Shown here: in pieces, positions 36,267 through 46,410 of the stretch
Position numbering within the stretch: the first letter of the stretch is position 1
How the letters are laid out: the number at the start of each line of letters is the position of its first letter
From: Caenibius sp. WL
GTDB taxonomy: Bacteria; Pseudomonadota; Alphaproteobacteria; Sphingomonadales; Sphingomonadaceae
Direction: 5' to 3'
DNA length: 64,000 nucleotides
NCBI RefSeq assembly: GCF_019803445.1
Contig: NZ_CP081844.1
Location: 2,430,501 to 2,494,500, forward strand
The notes under the pieces: model-generated
The model's database searches: none
What the model was told of the DNA's origin: nothing
Seen by the model: only the letters and a program-made list of their open reading frames with translations
Made by a program: the position numbers and the translations under genes

Positions 36267-36982
36267 CACGCTATCCGCAAAAGGGGAACAAGCACACCGG
36301 CGATAATCGCCACGGGCAACAGGCCATCGACGCGATCGAACACGCCGCCATGGCCGGGAATGAGCTGCGAACTGTCCTTGACGCCCGCGCGCCGTTTCAG
36401 CCAGCTTTCAAAGAAATCACCTGCTTGCGCGGCCACAGCCAGAATGGCCCCGATGGCGAAGCTTCCCGCATGGGTCACTAACCCGGCACCGCTTCCAGCA
36501 GGCATGAGCGTTCCCGTTGCGCGGAAGTGCTGCAAGACGGCCAGTGTAAAAATCCCGGCGGCGATCATGCCGCCGACCAGCCCCGCCCAGGTCTTGGACG
36601 GGCTGATTGCCGGGGCGATCTTCGGCCCGCCAAACGTGCGCCCGGAGAAATAGGCCCCCGTATCGGTGCAGACCACCACCCCGATCACCCACGCGACCAT
36701 CGGCAGCGCCAGAGTCATGAGCCCGAATGCAGCCAGCGCGATATAGAACGCGCCCAGCCCGAGGGAGAGCAGGCGCAACCCGGCGCCCATGTCGATACGG
36801 GCGATCAGTCGGGCCATTTCCGCCAGCGTCACCAGAGCAACCGCGCCGACGAACGCCTTGAATGCCATGCCGCCGAGCCAGACCGCGCCCCCGGCAACCG
36901 CCAGCATGACCACCGCCGAGGCGAAACGCACCGGCAGATCGCTTTTGGCCTTGGGGGAAACCGGCGTATCAGCGCCCGCCAT
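36266..36982 (-). CDS. cdsA: Phosphatidate cytidylyltransferase
   Basis: 238 residues, several membrane helices and the family signature GDFFESWLKRRAGVKDSSQ followed by PGHGGVFDRVD. It forms CDP-diacylglycerol, the precursor used by pgsA (13465) and pssA (41599). The ATG at 36982 overlaps uppS by 14 bases; a longer frame to 37078 lies inside uppS. Confidence 0.95.
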   Translation of the reverse strand: MAGADTPVSPKAKSDLPVRFASAVVMLAVAGGAVWLGGMAFKAFVGAVALVTLAEMARLIARIDMGAGLRLLSLGLGAFYIALAAFGLMTLALPMVAWVIGVVVCTDTGAYFSGRTFGGPKIAPAISPSKTWAGLVGGMIAAGIFTLAVLQHFRATGTLMPAGSGAGLVTHAGSFAIGAILAVAAQAGDFFESWLKRRAGVKDSSQLIPGHGGVFDRVDGLLPVAIIAGVLVPLLRIA

Positions 36983-37730
36983 AGCGGCGCTCCCGCCCGG
37001 CGAAGGAGGCCAGCGCGTCTTCCAGATGCGCGGGCGTGAAATCGGGCCAGAGCACGTCGGTGAACCACATTTCCGCATAAGCGGCCTGCCACAGGAGGAA
37101 ATTGGACAGGCGGATTTCGCCCGACGTGCGGATCAGCAGATCGAGCGGCGGCAGATCAGCCGTATCGAGATGCCGCTCGATCGCCTCCACGGTTACCGCG
37201 CCTTCGGCTGCGGCGGCAGCGGCCGCCCGGGCGATTTCCTGCTGCGACCCGTAATTGAGCGCCACGGCCAGAGTGCCCGCGCGCCCTTGCGCCGTATGCG
37301 CCAGCGCCTGATCGAGTTGTTCGACAAGGTCCGGCGACAATGCTTTGTAATCGCCGATGATCTTCAACCGGATACCGTTGGCGATCAGATCCTTGAGATC
37401 GCTTTTCAGAAAGCGCTTCATGAGCGCCATCAGGTCGTCGACCTCATCTTCCGGCCGCTTCCAGTTCTCGGACGAAAAGGCATAGAGCGTCAGCACGTCC
37501 AGCCCGCTGCCCGGCAACGCCCTGACCAGCTTGCGCACCGCTTCCGCGCCCCGCTGATGACCCATGGCGCGCGGCAGGTGGCGCTTCTTCGCCCAGCGCC
37601 CGTTGCCATCCATGATAATGGCCACGTGGCGCGCGCCATCCGCGCGCCGCGCAATCGGACGCGCATCAGGGCTCTCTGTGGCGCTCTCACTGTCATCCAG
37701 CGGAGCCAGCGAAGGCTGGCGCTCGTTCAC
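36969..37730 (-). CDS. uppS: Isoprenyl (undecaprenyl) diphosphate synthase
   Basis: 253 residues; cis-prenyltransferase motifs [41 protein letters not shown], and the C-terminal [14 protein letters not shown]. It builds the C55 carrier lipid for wall and surface polysaccharides. About 35 extra N-terminal residues precede the core. ATG overlaps the frr stop by four bases. Confidence 0.97.
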   Translation of the reverse strand: MNERQPSLAPLDDSESATESPDARPIARRADGARHVAIIMDGNGRWAKKRHLPRAMGHQRGAEAVRKLVRALPGSGLDVLTLYAFSSENWKRPEDEVDDLMALMKRFLKSDLKDLIANGIRLKIIGDYKALSPDLVEQLDQALAHTAQGRAGTLAVALNYGSQQEIARAAAAAAAEGAVTVEAIERHLDTADLPPLDLLIRTSGEIRLSNFLLWQAAYAEMWFTDVLWPDFTPAHLEDALASFAGRERRYGGR

Positions 37731-38284
37731 TGGCTGAGGATTTCCTTTTCCTTGTGCTCGGCGGCTTCGTCGGCCTGCTTCACATACTGGTCGGTCAGCT
37801 TCTGGACTTCCTCTTCCTTGCGCTTGCGATCGTCCTCGCTGATTTCCTTCTTCTTCTCATCGTCCTTCAGCGCTTCCATACCGTCGCGGCGCACGTTGCG
37901 GATCGCGATGCGGGCCTTTTCGGCATACTGGCCCGCCAGTTTGGCCAGTTCCTTGCGCCGTTCAGCGGTGAGATCGGGGATCGGCAGGCGGATGTTCTGG
38001 CCGTCGGTCATCGGGTTGAGGCCCAGACCAGCCTGACGGATGGCCTTTTCCACCGGGGTCATGTTCGACTTGTCCCACACCTGCACGCTCAGCATACGGG
38101 GTTCGGGCGCGGACACGGTGGCAACTTGGTTGAGCGGCATCATGGCGCCATAGACCTCGACCTGAATCGGATCGAGCAAAGTGGTGTTGGCACGCCCGGT
38201 GCGCAGGCCCGAAAGATCGCTCTTGAGCGCTTCCACCGCGCCGGACATCCGGCGTTCGATATCGGCCTTGTCGTATTTTGCCAT
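37727..38284 (-). CDS. frr: Ribosome recycling factor
   Basis: 185 residues, the normal length, with [35 protein letters not shown] and the charged C-terminal helix. It splits post-termination ribosomes with EF-G. Two bases separate its start from the pyrH stop. Confidence 0.98.
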   Translation of the reverse strand: MAKYDKADIERRMSGAVEALKSDLSGLRTGRANTTLLDPIQVEVYGAMMPLNQVATVSAPEPRMLSVQVWDKSNMTPVEKAIRQAGLGLNPMTDGQNIRLPIPDLTAERRKELAKLAGQYAEKARIAIRNVRRDGMEALKDDEKKKEISEDDRKRKEEEVQKLTDQYVKQADEAAEHKEKEILSQ

Positions 38285-38286
38285 GG

Positions 38287-39009
38287 TCAGCCTTCCTTCT
38301 GCACTATCGTCTGGACGCCCCGCCCTTCCAGAACCCGGGCAAGATTGCCCTTCTCGCGGATCGAGAACACCACGATGGGAATGGAATTGTCGCGGCACAG
38401 AGCCACGGCGGATGCGTCCATCACCTTCAGATTATCTGCCAGAACCTTATCGTAACTGACTGTATCATATCGCTTTGCCTGCGCGTTTTTCTTCGGATCG
38501 GAATCATAGACCCCATCCACGCTGGTGCCCTTGAACAGGGCATCGCAGCGCATTTCCGCCGCGCGCAGGGCTGCGCCGCTGTCAGTGGTGAAATAGGGGC
38601 TGCCGACACCGGCCGCGAAAATCACCACCCGGCCCTTTTCCAAATGCCGTTCCGCGCGGCGGCGGATCACCGGTTCGCACACCGTGTCCATCTGCACCGC
38701 CGATTGCACGCGGGTGTGCACGCCCAGTTGCTCCAGCGCGCTCTGCATCGCCAGCGCGTTCATCACCGTGGCAAGCATGCCCATATAGTCGGCCTGCGCC
38801 CGGTCCATGCCTTGCGCCGCGCCGGCCATGCCGCGAAAGATGTTGCCGCCGCCGATCACCAGGCAGATTTCCAGCCCGGTATCCTTCGCCGCTTTCACTT
38901 CCTTCGCCAGTTCGGCCACGAAGGCCGGATCGATGCCAAATTGCTGATCCCCCATCAGCACTTCGCCCGAAAGCTTGAGCAGGACGCGCTTATAGGTCGG
39001 TTTGGTCAT
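38287..39009 (-). CDS. pyrH: UMP kinase
   Basis: 240 residues, amino acid kinase family: [39 protein letters not shown], and DGVYDSDP. It phosphorylates UMP to UDP. Conserved order tsf-pyrH-frr-uppS-cdsA-dxr. A terminator at 39098 lies between tsf and pyrH, so pyrH likely has its own promoter as well. Confidence 0.98.
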   Translation of the reverse strand: MTKPTYKRVLLKLSGEVLMGDQQFGIDPAFVAELAKEVKAAKDTGLEICLVIGGGNIFRGMAGAAQGMDRAQADYMGMLATVMNALAMQSALEQLGVHTRVQSAVQMDTVCEPVIRRRAERHLEKGRVVIFAAGVGSPYFTTDSGAALRAAEMRCDALFKGTSVDGVYDSDPKKNAQAKRYDTVSYDKVLADNLKVMDASAVALCRDNSIPIVVFSIREKGNLARVLEGRGVQTIVQKEG

Positions 39010-39097
39010 CGGACGGGAATCTCACTCGGAACAGGCGTCGCCCTTATAGAACGACAGATGGCGGTGCCAAGGGGCGGACACAGCGGTTTTCAGGCAC

Positions 39098-39134
39098 AAA
39101 AATCCCCGCGCGACGCAGGCCGCGCGGGGATCTT
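39098..39134 (-). terminator. Intrinsic terminator after tsf
   Basis: On the minus strand ATCCCCGCGCG and CGCGCGGGGAT form an 11-base stem with an 8-9 base loop followed by TTTTTG. It lies 19 bases past the tsf stop. Confidence 0.85.
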
Positions 39135-39152
39135 CGTATTCAATCGTGCGGA

Positions 39153-40079
39153 TCAGCCGGCAACGGCGGCAGCAACTTCCGCAGCGAAGTCGGTCACTTC
39201 CTTCTCAATGCCTTCACCGAGCTGGAAGCGGACATAGTCCTTGAGCACGATCTTCGTGCCGGCGGCTTTGCCCGCCTGCTCGACGACCTGTGCGATCGGG
39301 GTCTTGTTGTCCATCACGAAAAGCTGGCTGAGCAGCGCGTTTTCCTTGGCGAATTTCGCCACGGCGCCTTCGACCATCTTTTCCTGGACGTTTTCGGGCT
39401 TGCCGCTTTCGGCAGCCTTTTCCTGAGCAATCGCGCGTTCGCGGGCGATCACATCCGGATCGAGGCCGTCAGCGTCGAGCGCCTGCGGGAAAGCCGCCGC
39501 GATGTGCATGGCAAGCTGCTTGCCGAGCGGTTCGAGCACGTCCGCGCCCGCATCGCTTTCCAGCGCCACCAGCACACCGATCTTGCCGAGATTGTCGGCA
39601 GCGGCATTGTGCATGTAGGGCACGATCACGCCCTGGCTGACCGAAACGGTCTTCATGCGGCGAAGCTGCTGATTTTCACCGATGGTCGCGACGTTGTTGG
39701 TCAGCTTTTCGCCGACCGTGCCGCCATCGGGATAAGCCGCGGCCTTGAGCGTTTCGACATTGTCGCCGTCCACGCCCAGCGCAACTGCGGTAGCCTTGCG
39801 AACGAAGTCCTGGAACTGATCGTTCTTCGCCACGAAGTCCGTTTCCGAGTTCACTTCGACAGCCACGCCGCGAGTGCCTTCGACGGCCACGCCGACGAGA
39901 CCTTCGGCCGCGGTGCGGCTGGATTTCTTGGCGGCAGCGGCCAGACCCTTGGCGCGCAGCGCGTCAACCGCGGCTTCGAGATCGCCGTTGGTTTCGTCCA
40001 GAGCCTTTTTGCAGTCCATCATGCCGGCGCCGGTGCGCTCGCGCAGATTCTTGACGTCAGTGGCAGTGTAAGCAGCCAT
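39153..40079 (-). CDS. tsf: Elongation factor Ts
   Basis: 308 residues: the UBA-like N-terminus [21 protein letters not shown], then the [10 protein letters not shown] block that contacts EF-Tu, and a core domain pair. It recycles EF-Tu-GDP. It follows rpsB by 78 bases. Confidence 0.98.
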   Translation of the reverse strand: MAAYTATDVKNLRERTGAGMMDCKKALDETNGDLEAAVDALRAKGLAAAAKKSSRTAAEGLVGVAVEGTRGVAVEVNSETDFVAKNDQFQDFVRKATAVALGVDGDNVETLKAAAYPDGGTVGEKLTNNVATIGENQQLRRMKTVSVSQGVIVPYMHNAAADNLGKIGVLVALESDAGADVLEPLGKQLAMHIAAAFPQALDADGLDPDVIARERAIAQEKAAESGKPENVQEKMVEGAVAKFAKENALLSQLFVMDNKTPIAQVVEQAGKAAGTKIVLKDYVRFQLGEGIEKEVTDFAAEVAAAVAG

Positions 40080-40157
40080 GATAATACCTCGTTAAATGTC
40101 GGACGCCAGGCCGCCCCTGGCGGCCCGGCGCATTACCCGGCAATCGTGCCGGATCGA

Positions 40158-40919
<762 letters not shown>

Positions 40920-41239
40920 AGATAAATTCCTTCCGGTTGTACCTCTGGAAAGCTGGAACCGTGCGGATCACTTCCGCTGCGGCACCGGTATGTGCGCTTT
41001 CCATGTGGATTTTCACCTCCGCCTGAAATGCCGGGAATCGCCATTTCTCAAGCAGAAGCGCGCGCCCCTTACCCCCATTCCCGGCAGAAATCCAGAGGAT
41101 TGCGCCGAAAAACGGGAACCACCACTCCGCTCAAGCGATCCGGTATATAGAATCCGGCAAACCTGCGGAAAAATGGTGTGTTATTCCGCAGCCTGCGCCG
41201 GTCATGGGATTGCATAAGGCTGGGCCATGCAAATGACGC

Positions 41240-41274
41240 TTGACATTCTGGAACAAATGGAGAACATTGTTCTC
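41240..41274 (+). promoter_or_regulatory. Putative LexA-controlled promoter
   Basis: TTGACA at 41240-41245 is a perfect -35 hexamer. GAAC at 41251-41254 and 41262-41265 are separated by seven bases, the alphaproteobacterial LexA direct repeat GAAC-N7-GAAC (equal to GTTC-N7-GTTC on the other strand). The repeat lies between the -35 and a weak -10 (AACATT, 41263-41268, spacer 17), where a repressor would block polymerase. The second GAAC also sits in a perfect palindrome GAGAAC-ATT-GTTCTC (41260-41274). Confidence 0.55.
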
Positions 41275-41308
41275 ATCGAAGGACGGCCTCTCATAACAGG
41301 CATCAGAT

Positions 41309-41339
41309 TTATCCACAAGCCGTCCACAGCTTCTCCACG
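41309..41339 (+). promoter_or_regulatory. Cluster of three phased DnaA-box-like sites
   Basis: TTATCCACA at 41309-41317 is a perfect DnaA box. CCGTCCACA (41320-41328) and TTCTCCACG (41331-41339) are degenerate copies. The three TCCAC cores start at 41312, 41323 and 41334, exactly 11 bases apart, so they lie on the same face of the helix. They fall in the predicted leader of the gene at 41367. Confidence 0.5.
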
Positions 41340-41366
41340 CCGTCGGGCCGGGAAAGGAACAGGACA

Positions 41367-41642
41367 ATGATCACATTTGCCGTTACCGCGCTGTTTGCCG
41401 TCGCCGCTTTCGTCGCACTGGCCGTTATCGCTTCGTCACTGCATCGTGCCTGCACCGTCTATCGCGGATTGCAGCATGCGCTGGCCCACTGCGATGTACC
41501 GCAGGCCGTGATGGTCCAAATGAAGGGGCAGGAACAATACACCGTTCCGGCGCCGCGCATGGTCAGGTTGCGCCTCGCCGATCCGGCGCGCCGCGCCGTC
41601 AGTCGGCCGGCGCCGCAATCCGGGTGGCGCGCTGCCGCCTGA
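41367..41642 (+). CDS. Small membrane protein, possibly SOS regulated
   Basis: 91 residues. A hydrophobic segment covers residues 2-24 (ITFAVTALFAVAAFVALAVI), followed by a basic, Arg-rich soluble part with AVMVQMKGQEQYTVPAPRMV. AAGGAACAGGA precedes the ATG. No known family recognised. The leader carries LexA-like and DnaA-like sites, and the protein form (one N-terminal helix plus short tail) resembles SOS-induced division inhibitors of other bacteria such as SidA of Caulobacter only in plan, not in sequence. Its last 44 bases overlap the end of pssA on the other strand, which makes the C-terminus less certain. Confidence 0.6.
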   Translation: MITFAVTALFAVAAFVALAVIASSLHRACTVYRGLQHALAHCDVPQAVMVQMKGQEQYTVPAPRMVRLRLADPARRAVSRPAPQSGWRAAA

Positions 41643-42393
41643 CCCGTGCATAGCTGATCCAGCCGTAAGGCATCAGCACGAGATACCCCACGCAGAGTAC
41701 GGCCAGCGTCCACCACGGCTCGGTCAGCAGGGCAGCGAACACCAGTCCCGCCAGTGCCAGCATTTCCAACCGGATGCTGCGGCGGGGGCGAAGCGAAGTC
41801 CAGCTCAGCGTCGCCAGATTGGAAATCATCAGGAAAGCGATAGCCGCCACCCAGACCGCTACGGCCAGCGGATCGCGGAACTCCTCCCGCCCGCTGGCCA
41901 TCCAGAGATAGAGCGGCAGGAAGGCCAGCCCCGCCCCGACCGGAGCGGGAACACCGGTCAGGAACCCGGCCGACTTGTGCGGCTGATCCTCCGTATCGAT
42001 CCGGGCATTGAAACGGGCAAGCCGCAGCACGCAGCAAATCGCCAGCCCCAGTGCCGCGAACCAGCCGAAGCGCGGCAGATCGTGCAAGGACCAGAGGAAC
42101 AGGATAAACGCCGGGGCCACGCCGAAAGACAGCGAATCCGCCAGACTGTCCAGCTCCGCGCCGAACCGCGATTGCGCACGCAGCAAGCGGGCGATGCGGC
42201 CATCGATCCCATCCAGCAGCCCCGCAAGGATCACTGCGATAACCGCCATTTTCCAGTTGCCGTCAATCGCGAAGCGGATCCCCGTCAGGCCGGAACACAG
42301 CGCGGCGACGGTGATCGCATTCGGCACCAGGGCCCGCAAGGTCAGCCCCTGCGGCAATCCCGTCAACCGGTTTTGCCGCTCCTCGTCGCTCAC
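41599..42393 (-). CDS. pssA: CDP-diacylglycerol-serine O-phosphatidyltransferase
   Basis: 264 residues from a GTG at 42393 that overlaps the psd stop (GTGA). CDP-alcohol phosphotransferase motif: [11 protein letters not shown] then [10 protein letters not shown]. Eight or so membrane helices. It makes phosphatidylserine, which Psd converts to phosphatidylethanolamine. An ATG at 42417 in frame would overlap psd further. Confidence 0.94.
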   Translation of the reverse strand: MSDEERQNRLTGLPQGLTLRALVPNAITVAALCSGLTGIRFAIDGNWKMAVIAVILAGLLDGIDGRIARLLRAQSRFGAELDSLADSLSFGVAPAFILFLWSLHDLPRFGWFAALGLAICCVLRLARFNARIDTEDQPHKSAGFLTGVPAPVGAGLAFLPLYLWMASGREEFRDPLAVAVWVAAIAFLMISNLATLSWTSLRPRRSIRLEMLALAGLVFAALLTEPWWTLAVLCVGYLVLMPYGWISYARVRRQRATRIAAPAD

Positions 42394-43139
42394 TGGGCAA
42401 CGCCTTCGAGATGGCATTGCTGGCCCAGTTCGGCGAGCACGGTTTCACCGGCCACGACTTTTTGTCCGAGAATCACTTTGGCGTCCGTGCCTTTCGGCAG
42501 ATAGACATCGACCCGGCTGCCGAAGCGGATCAGGCCGACGCGCTGGCCCACCGCCATGGTATCGCCCGGCTTGACGAAGGGGACAATGCGCCGTGCCACC
42601 AGCCCGGCAATCTGCGTGAACGCGATCGACACGCCATCGCTGCGTTCGACCAGGATATGCTGACGCTCGTTCTCTTCGCTTGCCTTGTCGAGATCGGCGT
42701 TGAGGAATTTGCCCGGCAGATAGATCAGGCGGCGCACGGTGCCGCTTACAGGTGCGCGGTTGATGTGCACATCGAACACGCTCATGAAAATGGAGATCCG
42801 CGTCACCGGCTCGCTGCCGAGCCCGGGACCGCCCATGCCGTCGGGCAATTGGAGCTCGCGCGGCGGTTCCACCTGCTGGATCAGGCTGACGAGGCCATCC
42901 GCCGGGGAGACCACGAAATTGGGGTTCTGCGGGACGACTCGTTCAGGGTCGCGGAAGAAAGCCAATATCCCCAATGTCAGCACCGCCAGCGGCCACGCGA
43001 TCGTTTCCCAGGCGAGAAACGCCGTGACCGCGCAGACAACCGCTGCAATCAATGCGAATTTGCGACCTTCGGGATGAATGGCTGGCCAACGCCACGCCGC
43101 TTCACCCCGACCCTTGTTATCTGATATTTCACCTGGCAT
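42390..43139 (-). CDS. psd: Phosphatidylserine decarboxylase
   Basis: 249 residues, the short (type II, archaeal-like) Psd of many alphaproteobacteria. The self-cleavage site GS that becomes the pyruvoyl group is in [28 protein letters not shown] is the second conserved block. One or two N-terminal helices anchor it. Coupled to pssA. Confidence 0.96.
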   Translation of the reverse strand: MPGEISDNKGRGEAAWRWPAIHPEGRKFALIAAVVCAVTAFLAWETIAWPLAVLTLGILAFFRDPERVVPQNPNFVVSPADGLVSLIQQVEPPRELQLPDGMGGPGLGSEPVTRISIFMSVFDVHINRAPVSGTVRRLIYLPGKFLNADLDKASEENERQHILVERSDGVSIAFTQIAGLVARRIVPFVKPGDTMAVGQRVGLIRFGSRVDVYLPKGTDAKVILGQKVVAGETVLAELGQQCHLEGVAQ

Positions 43140-43243
43140 CGCCCTCGTCTAGGCGCTGCCGGGCAAAACCTCAATAAGCCGTGCCGTTCCCGCGGGCAGA
43201 TGAGCGGTTCACGCCGCCGGCCATTTCCGGAAAGCCCGGAAAT

Positions 43244-44302
43244 TCAACCCGATTGCGCCAGCTTCCGCCCGATCTCGCCCAGCAGCGGAAACGCGTCGCC
43301 GCGCCGCTTGGCCTGTTCCGAAGATGCGGTCCCGCGCAAATAGCGCCCTTTGATCCCATGCAGGATCGCGCCCAGCCGGAAGAAGTTGAACGCCAGATAG
43401 AAGTTCCAGTTCGCGATATCGCTCCGCCCTGTCAGGCTGCAATAGCGGGCGAGATAGGCATCTTCGCTGGGAATATTGAGAGCGGCGATATCCGCATCCC
43501 CCAACCCCGCCACGACATGCGGCGGCATATGGTACATCATCGCGTGATGGCCGAAATCGCCAAGAGGATGGCCCAGCGTCGACAGTTCCCAATCGAGCAC
43601 CGCGAGAATGCGCGGCTCCGCGGGGTGGAAAATCATGTTGTCGCAGCGGAAATCGCCATGGATCAGGCTGGTTTCATCACCCGCCGGGATATGCGCGGGC
43701 AACCAGTCGATCAGCCATTCCATATCCGCGCTGCGGCCCGCTTCGGGATCGTCGAGATATTGCCGGGTCCAGCGCGAAATCTGCCGTTCGAAGTAATTGC
43801 CCGGCTTACCGAAATCGCCCAGCCCGATGGCTTCGTGGTCGATCGAGTGCAACTGGGCCAATGCCGACACCATCGCATCGAAATAGGCCGGGCGCTCCTC
43901 CCCACCGACTTCAGGAAACGTCGCATCCCAGAAATTGCGGCCCTCCACCATTTCCATGACGTAGAACCATGTGCCGATCACGTTCTCGTCGGTGCACAGG
44001 CCGTAAAGATGCGCCACCGGAAAGCCCGTCTTCCCCAGCGCGCCGATCACCCGCGCCTCACGATCGATGGCATGCGCGCCCTTGACCAGCTGACCCGGCG
44101 GTTTGCGCCGCAAAACATAGGCACGCCCGGGCGTAATGAGCTTGTAAGTGGGGTTGGATTGCCCGCCCTTGAACTGTTCCACTTGCAGCGGCCCGGCATA
44201 GCCTTCGACATGCTCTTCCATCCAGCGGGCGAGCGCCGCCGTATCGAATGCAAAGCCTTCACGCACCGCCGCTGTGCCGCCGAATGTTTCCTGATCGTTC
44301 AT
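43244..44302 (-). CDS. Phosphotransferase family protein (APH/ACAD10-like)
   Basis: 352 residues with the aminoglycoside phosphotransferase-like kinase fold: N-lobe FKGGQSNPTYKL, catalytic loop LIHGDFRCDNMIF and metal site AVLDWELSTLGHP. This group is close to the kinase domain of ACAD10/11, often next to acyl-CoA dehydrogenases and SDRs in sphingomonads, and is thought to phosphorylate hydroxy-acyl compounds. Here an SDR is divergent with 247 bases between. Resistance to antibiotics is not implied. Confidence 0.85.
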   Translation of the reverse strand: MNDQETFGGTAAVREGFAFDTAALARWMEEHVEGYAGPLQVEQFKGGQSNPTYKLITPGRAYVLRRKPPGQLVKGAHAIDREARVIGALGKTGFPVAHLYGLCTDENVIGTWFYVMEMVEGRNFWDATFPEVGGEERPAYFDAMVSALAQLHSIDHEAIGLGDFGKPGNYFERQISRWTRQYLDDPEAGRSADMEWLIDWLPAHIPAGDETSLIHGDFRCDNMIFHPAEPRILAVLDWELSTLGHPLGDFGHHAMMYHMPPHVVAGLGDADIAALNIPSEDAYLARYCSLTGRSDIANWNFYLAFNFFRLGAILHGIKGRYLRGTASSEQAKRRGDAFPLLGEIGRKLAQSG

Positions 44303-44469
44303 TGCGTCCTCATCCTCCTCGCCTGCCGCCTAAGCAAAATGTGCGCCCTTGCGCCAGAACCAAGACACGGCAAGCCAAGCTATCCATGCGGATATGCAGC
44401 CGGGCAATCCACAATTGAAAATGTCTTCCCCGCTACAAGATATTGCAAACGCTGGATTTTTATACGGCA

Positions 44470-44502
44470 CAGAAAAGCGTTTCCCACTTCTCAACCCGAT
44501 GC
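44470..44502 (+). repeat. Degenerate copy of the CCGGTTCCCACTTTT repeat family
   Basis: AGAAAAGCGTTTCCCACTTC followed by TCAACCCGATGC keeps the GAAAA, TTCCCACTT and CGATGC parts of the repeat at 62570 and 62630. It lies 47 bases before the SDR gene. Confidence 0.4.
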
Positions 44503-44549
44503 ATTAGGGTTCGCACCAAATTGATCGGATCAAAAAGGAAAACGCGGAA

Positions 44550-45311
44550 ATGCATGATCTTTCCGGACGTATTTGCCTGATTACGGGCGCCTCCTCGGGA
44601 ATCGGCGCCCATTTCGCCCGGCTTTTCGCGCGCCATGGTGCTGCGGTGATTCTCGGCGCACGGCGCCGGGATCGTATCGAAACACTGGCCGAGGAAATCG
44701 CAGCCTCAGGTGGGCGCGCCCTGCCCGTCTCGCTCGATGTCGTCGATGAAGAATCCCTCGCCGCCGCGCTCGACCAAGCGGCAGCCGCCATCGGCCCGGT
44801 CGATACGGTTATCGCCAATGCCGGCATTTCCGCCCCCGGCCGTTCCACCGACATGGCGCTCGACACCATACGTTCGGTTTTCGACACCAATCTGCTCGGT
44901 ACCTATCTCACCGCCCGCGAAAGCGCGAAACGCATGATCGCCGCCGACAGCCGCTCCAGCGGGCGTGGGCGCATTCTCCTGATCGGATCGATCACCGCCA
45001 TGCAGACCGGCCACGGCGAATCCGCCTACGCCGCGAGCAAGGCCGCCGTGGCGCATCTTGGTCGGAATCTCGCGCGTGAGTGGGTGCGGCAGGGTATCAA
45101 CGTCAACGTCATTCAACCGGGCTACATCCAGACCGAACTGGCCAGGGACTGGTTCCAGAGCGAGGAAGGCAAAGCGCAGATCGCCGGATTCAACCGCAGA
45201 CGGCTCCAGCCGATCGAATCGCTCGACGATATGGCGCTCTATCTTTGTTCGGATGCATCGGAGCACATGACAGGCGCTGTCATCACTATCGACGACGGGC
45301 AGTCGGCCTGA
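44550..45311 (+). CDS. Short-chain dehydrogenase/reductase
   Basis: 253 residues with classical SDR motifs: cofactor loop TGASSGIGAHFAR, NAG at ANAGISAP, catalytic Ser in IGSITAMQ, YAASK with Tyr and Lys, and the C-terminal TGAVITIDDGQSA. The basic residue after the first strand (ARRRDR) suggests NADP(H). Substrate unknown; the family is often involved in acyl or hydroxy-acid chemistry beside the neighbouring phosphotransferase. Confidence 0.88.
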   Translation: MHDLSGRICLITGASSGIGAHFARLFARHGAAVILGARRRDRIETLAEEIAASGGRALPVSLDVVDEESLAAALDQAAAAIGPVDTVIANAGISAPGRSTDMALDTIRSVFDTNLLGTYLTARESAKRMIAADSRSSGRGRILLIGSITAMQTGHGESAYAASKAAVAHLGRNLAREWVRQGINVNVIQPGYIQTELARDWFQSEEGKAQIAGFNRRRLQPIESLDDMALYLCSDASEHMTGAVITIDDGQSA

Positions 45312-45372
45312 ATCGCCCTGCGCGCCTGCCATTGGGCGGGCACGCCATCAGACCTGTTGTCGAAGAGACCGG

Positions 45373-45458
45373 TGGTGGACAGGGCTGGATTCGAACCAGC
45401 GTACGCTTGCACGGGCAGATTTACAGTCTGCTGCCTTTAACCACTCGGCCACCTGTCC
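45373..45458 (-). tRNA. tRNA-Tyr (GTA anticodon)
   Basis: Minus-strand class II tRNA: acceptor GGACAGG/CCTGTCC, D arm GCC...GGC, anticodon stem-loop CAGA-CTGTAAA-TCTG giving GTA, a long variable arm (CCGTGCAAGCGTACG region), T loop TTCGAAT, and encoded CCA at 45373-45375. Confidence 0.95.
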
Positions 45459-45609
45459 ACACCAGTGTCGGCTGCGGGATAACCCGCGTTGTTGGTGCGC
45501 CCCGCAAGGGGCTGTCCGACCGAGGACCGCCCCAATGGCGAAGCGAGCCTTGCCTGTCAATGGGGGTGCTGGCAGGGAGCGGCGGAAAGTTTGCATCCAG
45601 GGAGTTTTC

Positions 45610-46410
45610 ATGAACACGAACGGTTCCAAGCGCGCATTGCGCGGACGTGCGGGACGCATGCAGGGCGGGCGCGGCTCGGGTCGCGCTTCCAAGGGCATGG
45701 TCCGCCTGTGGGGCCGGCATGCGGTCGAAGCGGCACTGATGAATCCGAACCGGCAGCACCGCAAGCTGTGGGCCACGCGAGAGGGAATCGATTCCCTGTG
45801 CGGCGATCTGCCCGAAGGTTTCCCGGTGGAATATGCGCAAGCCCAGGATCTCGCCCGGCTGGTGGCGCGCGATGCGCCGCATCAGGGCCTGGTGCTGGAA
45901 TGCGAACCCTTGCCCGATCTGCATCTCGACGAGGTATTGGATGCCGAATCGGGCCGCCCGATCGTGGTGCTCGATCAGGTCACCGATCCGCACAATGTCG
46001 GCGCGGTCCTCCGTTCGGCGGCGGCGTTCGACGCCTGTGCACTGGTAACGCAGGATCGCCATGCTCCGCCGGAGTCGGGCGTGATCGCCAAGTCGGCTTC
46101 GGGCGCGCTCGAAATCGTGCCGTGGGTGCGCGTGGTCAATCTGGCCCGCGCGCTCGAACAGATGGCCGATGCCGGTTACTGGCGCATCGGTCTTGCCGGC
46201 GAAGCGCAGGCGACTCTTGCCGAAGCCATGTCCAGCGGCGCCGTCGCGCTCGTGCTCGGCGCCGAAGGCGAAGGCATGCGCCATAATATCAGCGAACATT
46301 GCGACACTCTCGCCCGTTTGCCGATCAGCCAGGCGATGGAAAGCCTGAACGTATCCAATGCCGCGGCGATCGCCTTGTACGCGGTAGCCACCACGAAGGG
46401 GACCTCATGA
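45610..46410 (+). CDS. rlmB: 23S rRNA (guanosine-2'-O)-methyltransferase RlmB (TrmH/SpoU family)
   Basis: 266 residues: N-terminal substrate-binding domain and a SPOUT knot with NVGAVLRSAAAF (motif 1), LVLGAEGEGM (motif 2) and SLNVSNAAAIALY (motif 3). It methylates G2251 in 23S rRNA. The ATG at 45610 follows CAGGGAG. It starts just after tRNA-Tyr and its stop overlaps the next gene (ATGA). Confidence 0.92.
   Translation: MNTNGSKRALRGRAGRMQGGRGSGRASKGMVRLWGRHAVEAALMNPNRQHRKLWATREGIDSLCGDLPEGFPVEYAQAQDLARLVARDAPHQGLVLECEPLPDLHLDEVLDAESGRPIVVLDQVTDPHNVGAVLRSAAAFDACALVTQDRHAPPESGVIAKSASGALEIVPWVRVVNLARALEQMADAGYWRIGLAGEAQATLAEAMSSGAVALVLGAEGEGMRHNISEHCDTLARLPISQAMESLNVSNAAAIALYAVATTKGTS

Larger units (their letters stand above)
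40920..41366. other. Intergenic region between rpsB and small membrane protein gene
   Basis: 447 bases with no supported gene in the first 320. The right-hand part holds a TTGACA element, a LexA-type box and DnaA-like boxes, listed separately. The left-hand part should contain the rpsB promoter and leader; S2 operons are often autoregulated through their leader RNA, but I see no clear structure to name. Confidence 0.5.

Noticed and set aside
41240-41340. Chromosomal origin at the DnaA-like cluster
   Set aside because: Only one perfect box, no AT-rich unwinding region, and no origin-linked gene (dnaA, hemE, parAB, gidA) in the window.
41131-41367. 78-codon minus-strand frame in the rpsB upstream region
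   Set aside because: It covers the LexA-like and DnaA-like sites, has no family features, and has no ribosome binding site.
43244-44302. Aminoglycoside resistance gene
   Set aside because: The kinase fold is shared, but the sequence fits the ACAD10-like group found next to lipid or acyl metabolism genes, and there is no sign of a resistance cassette.
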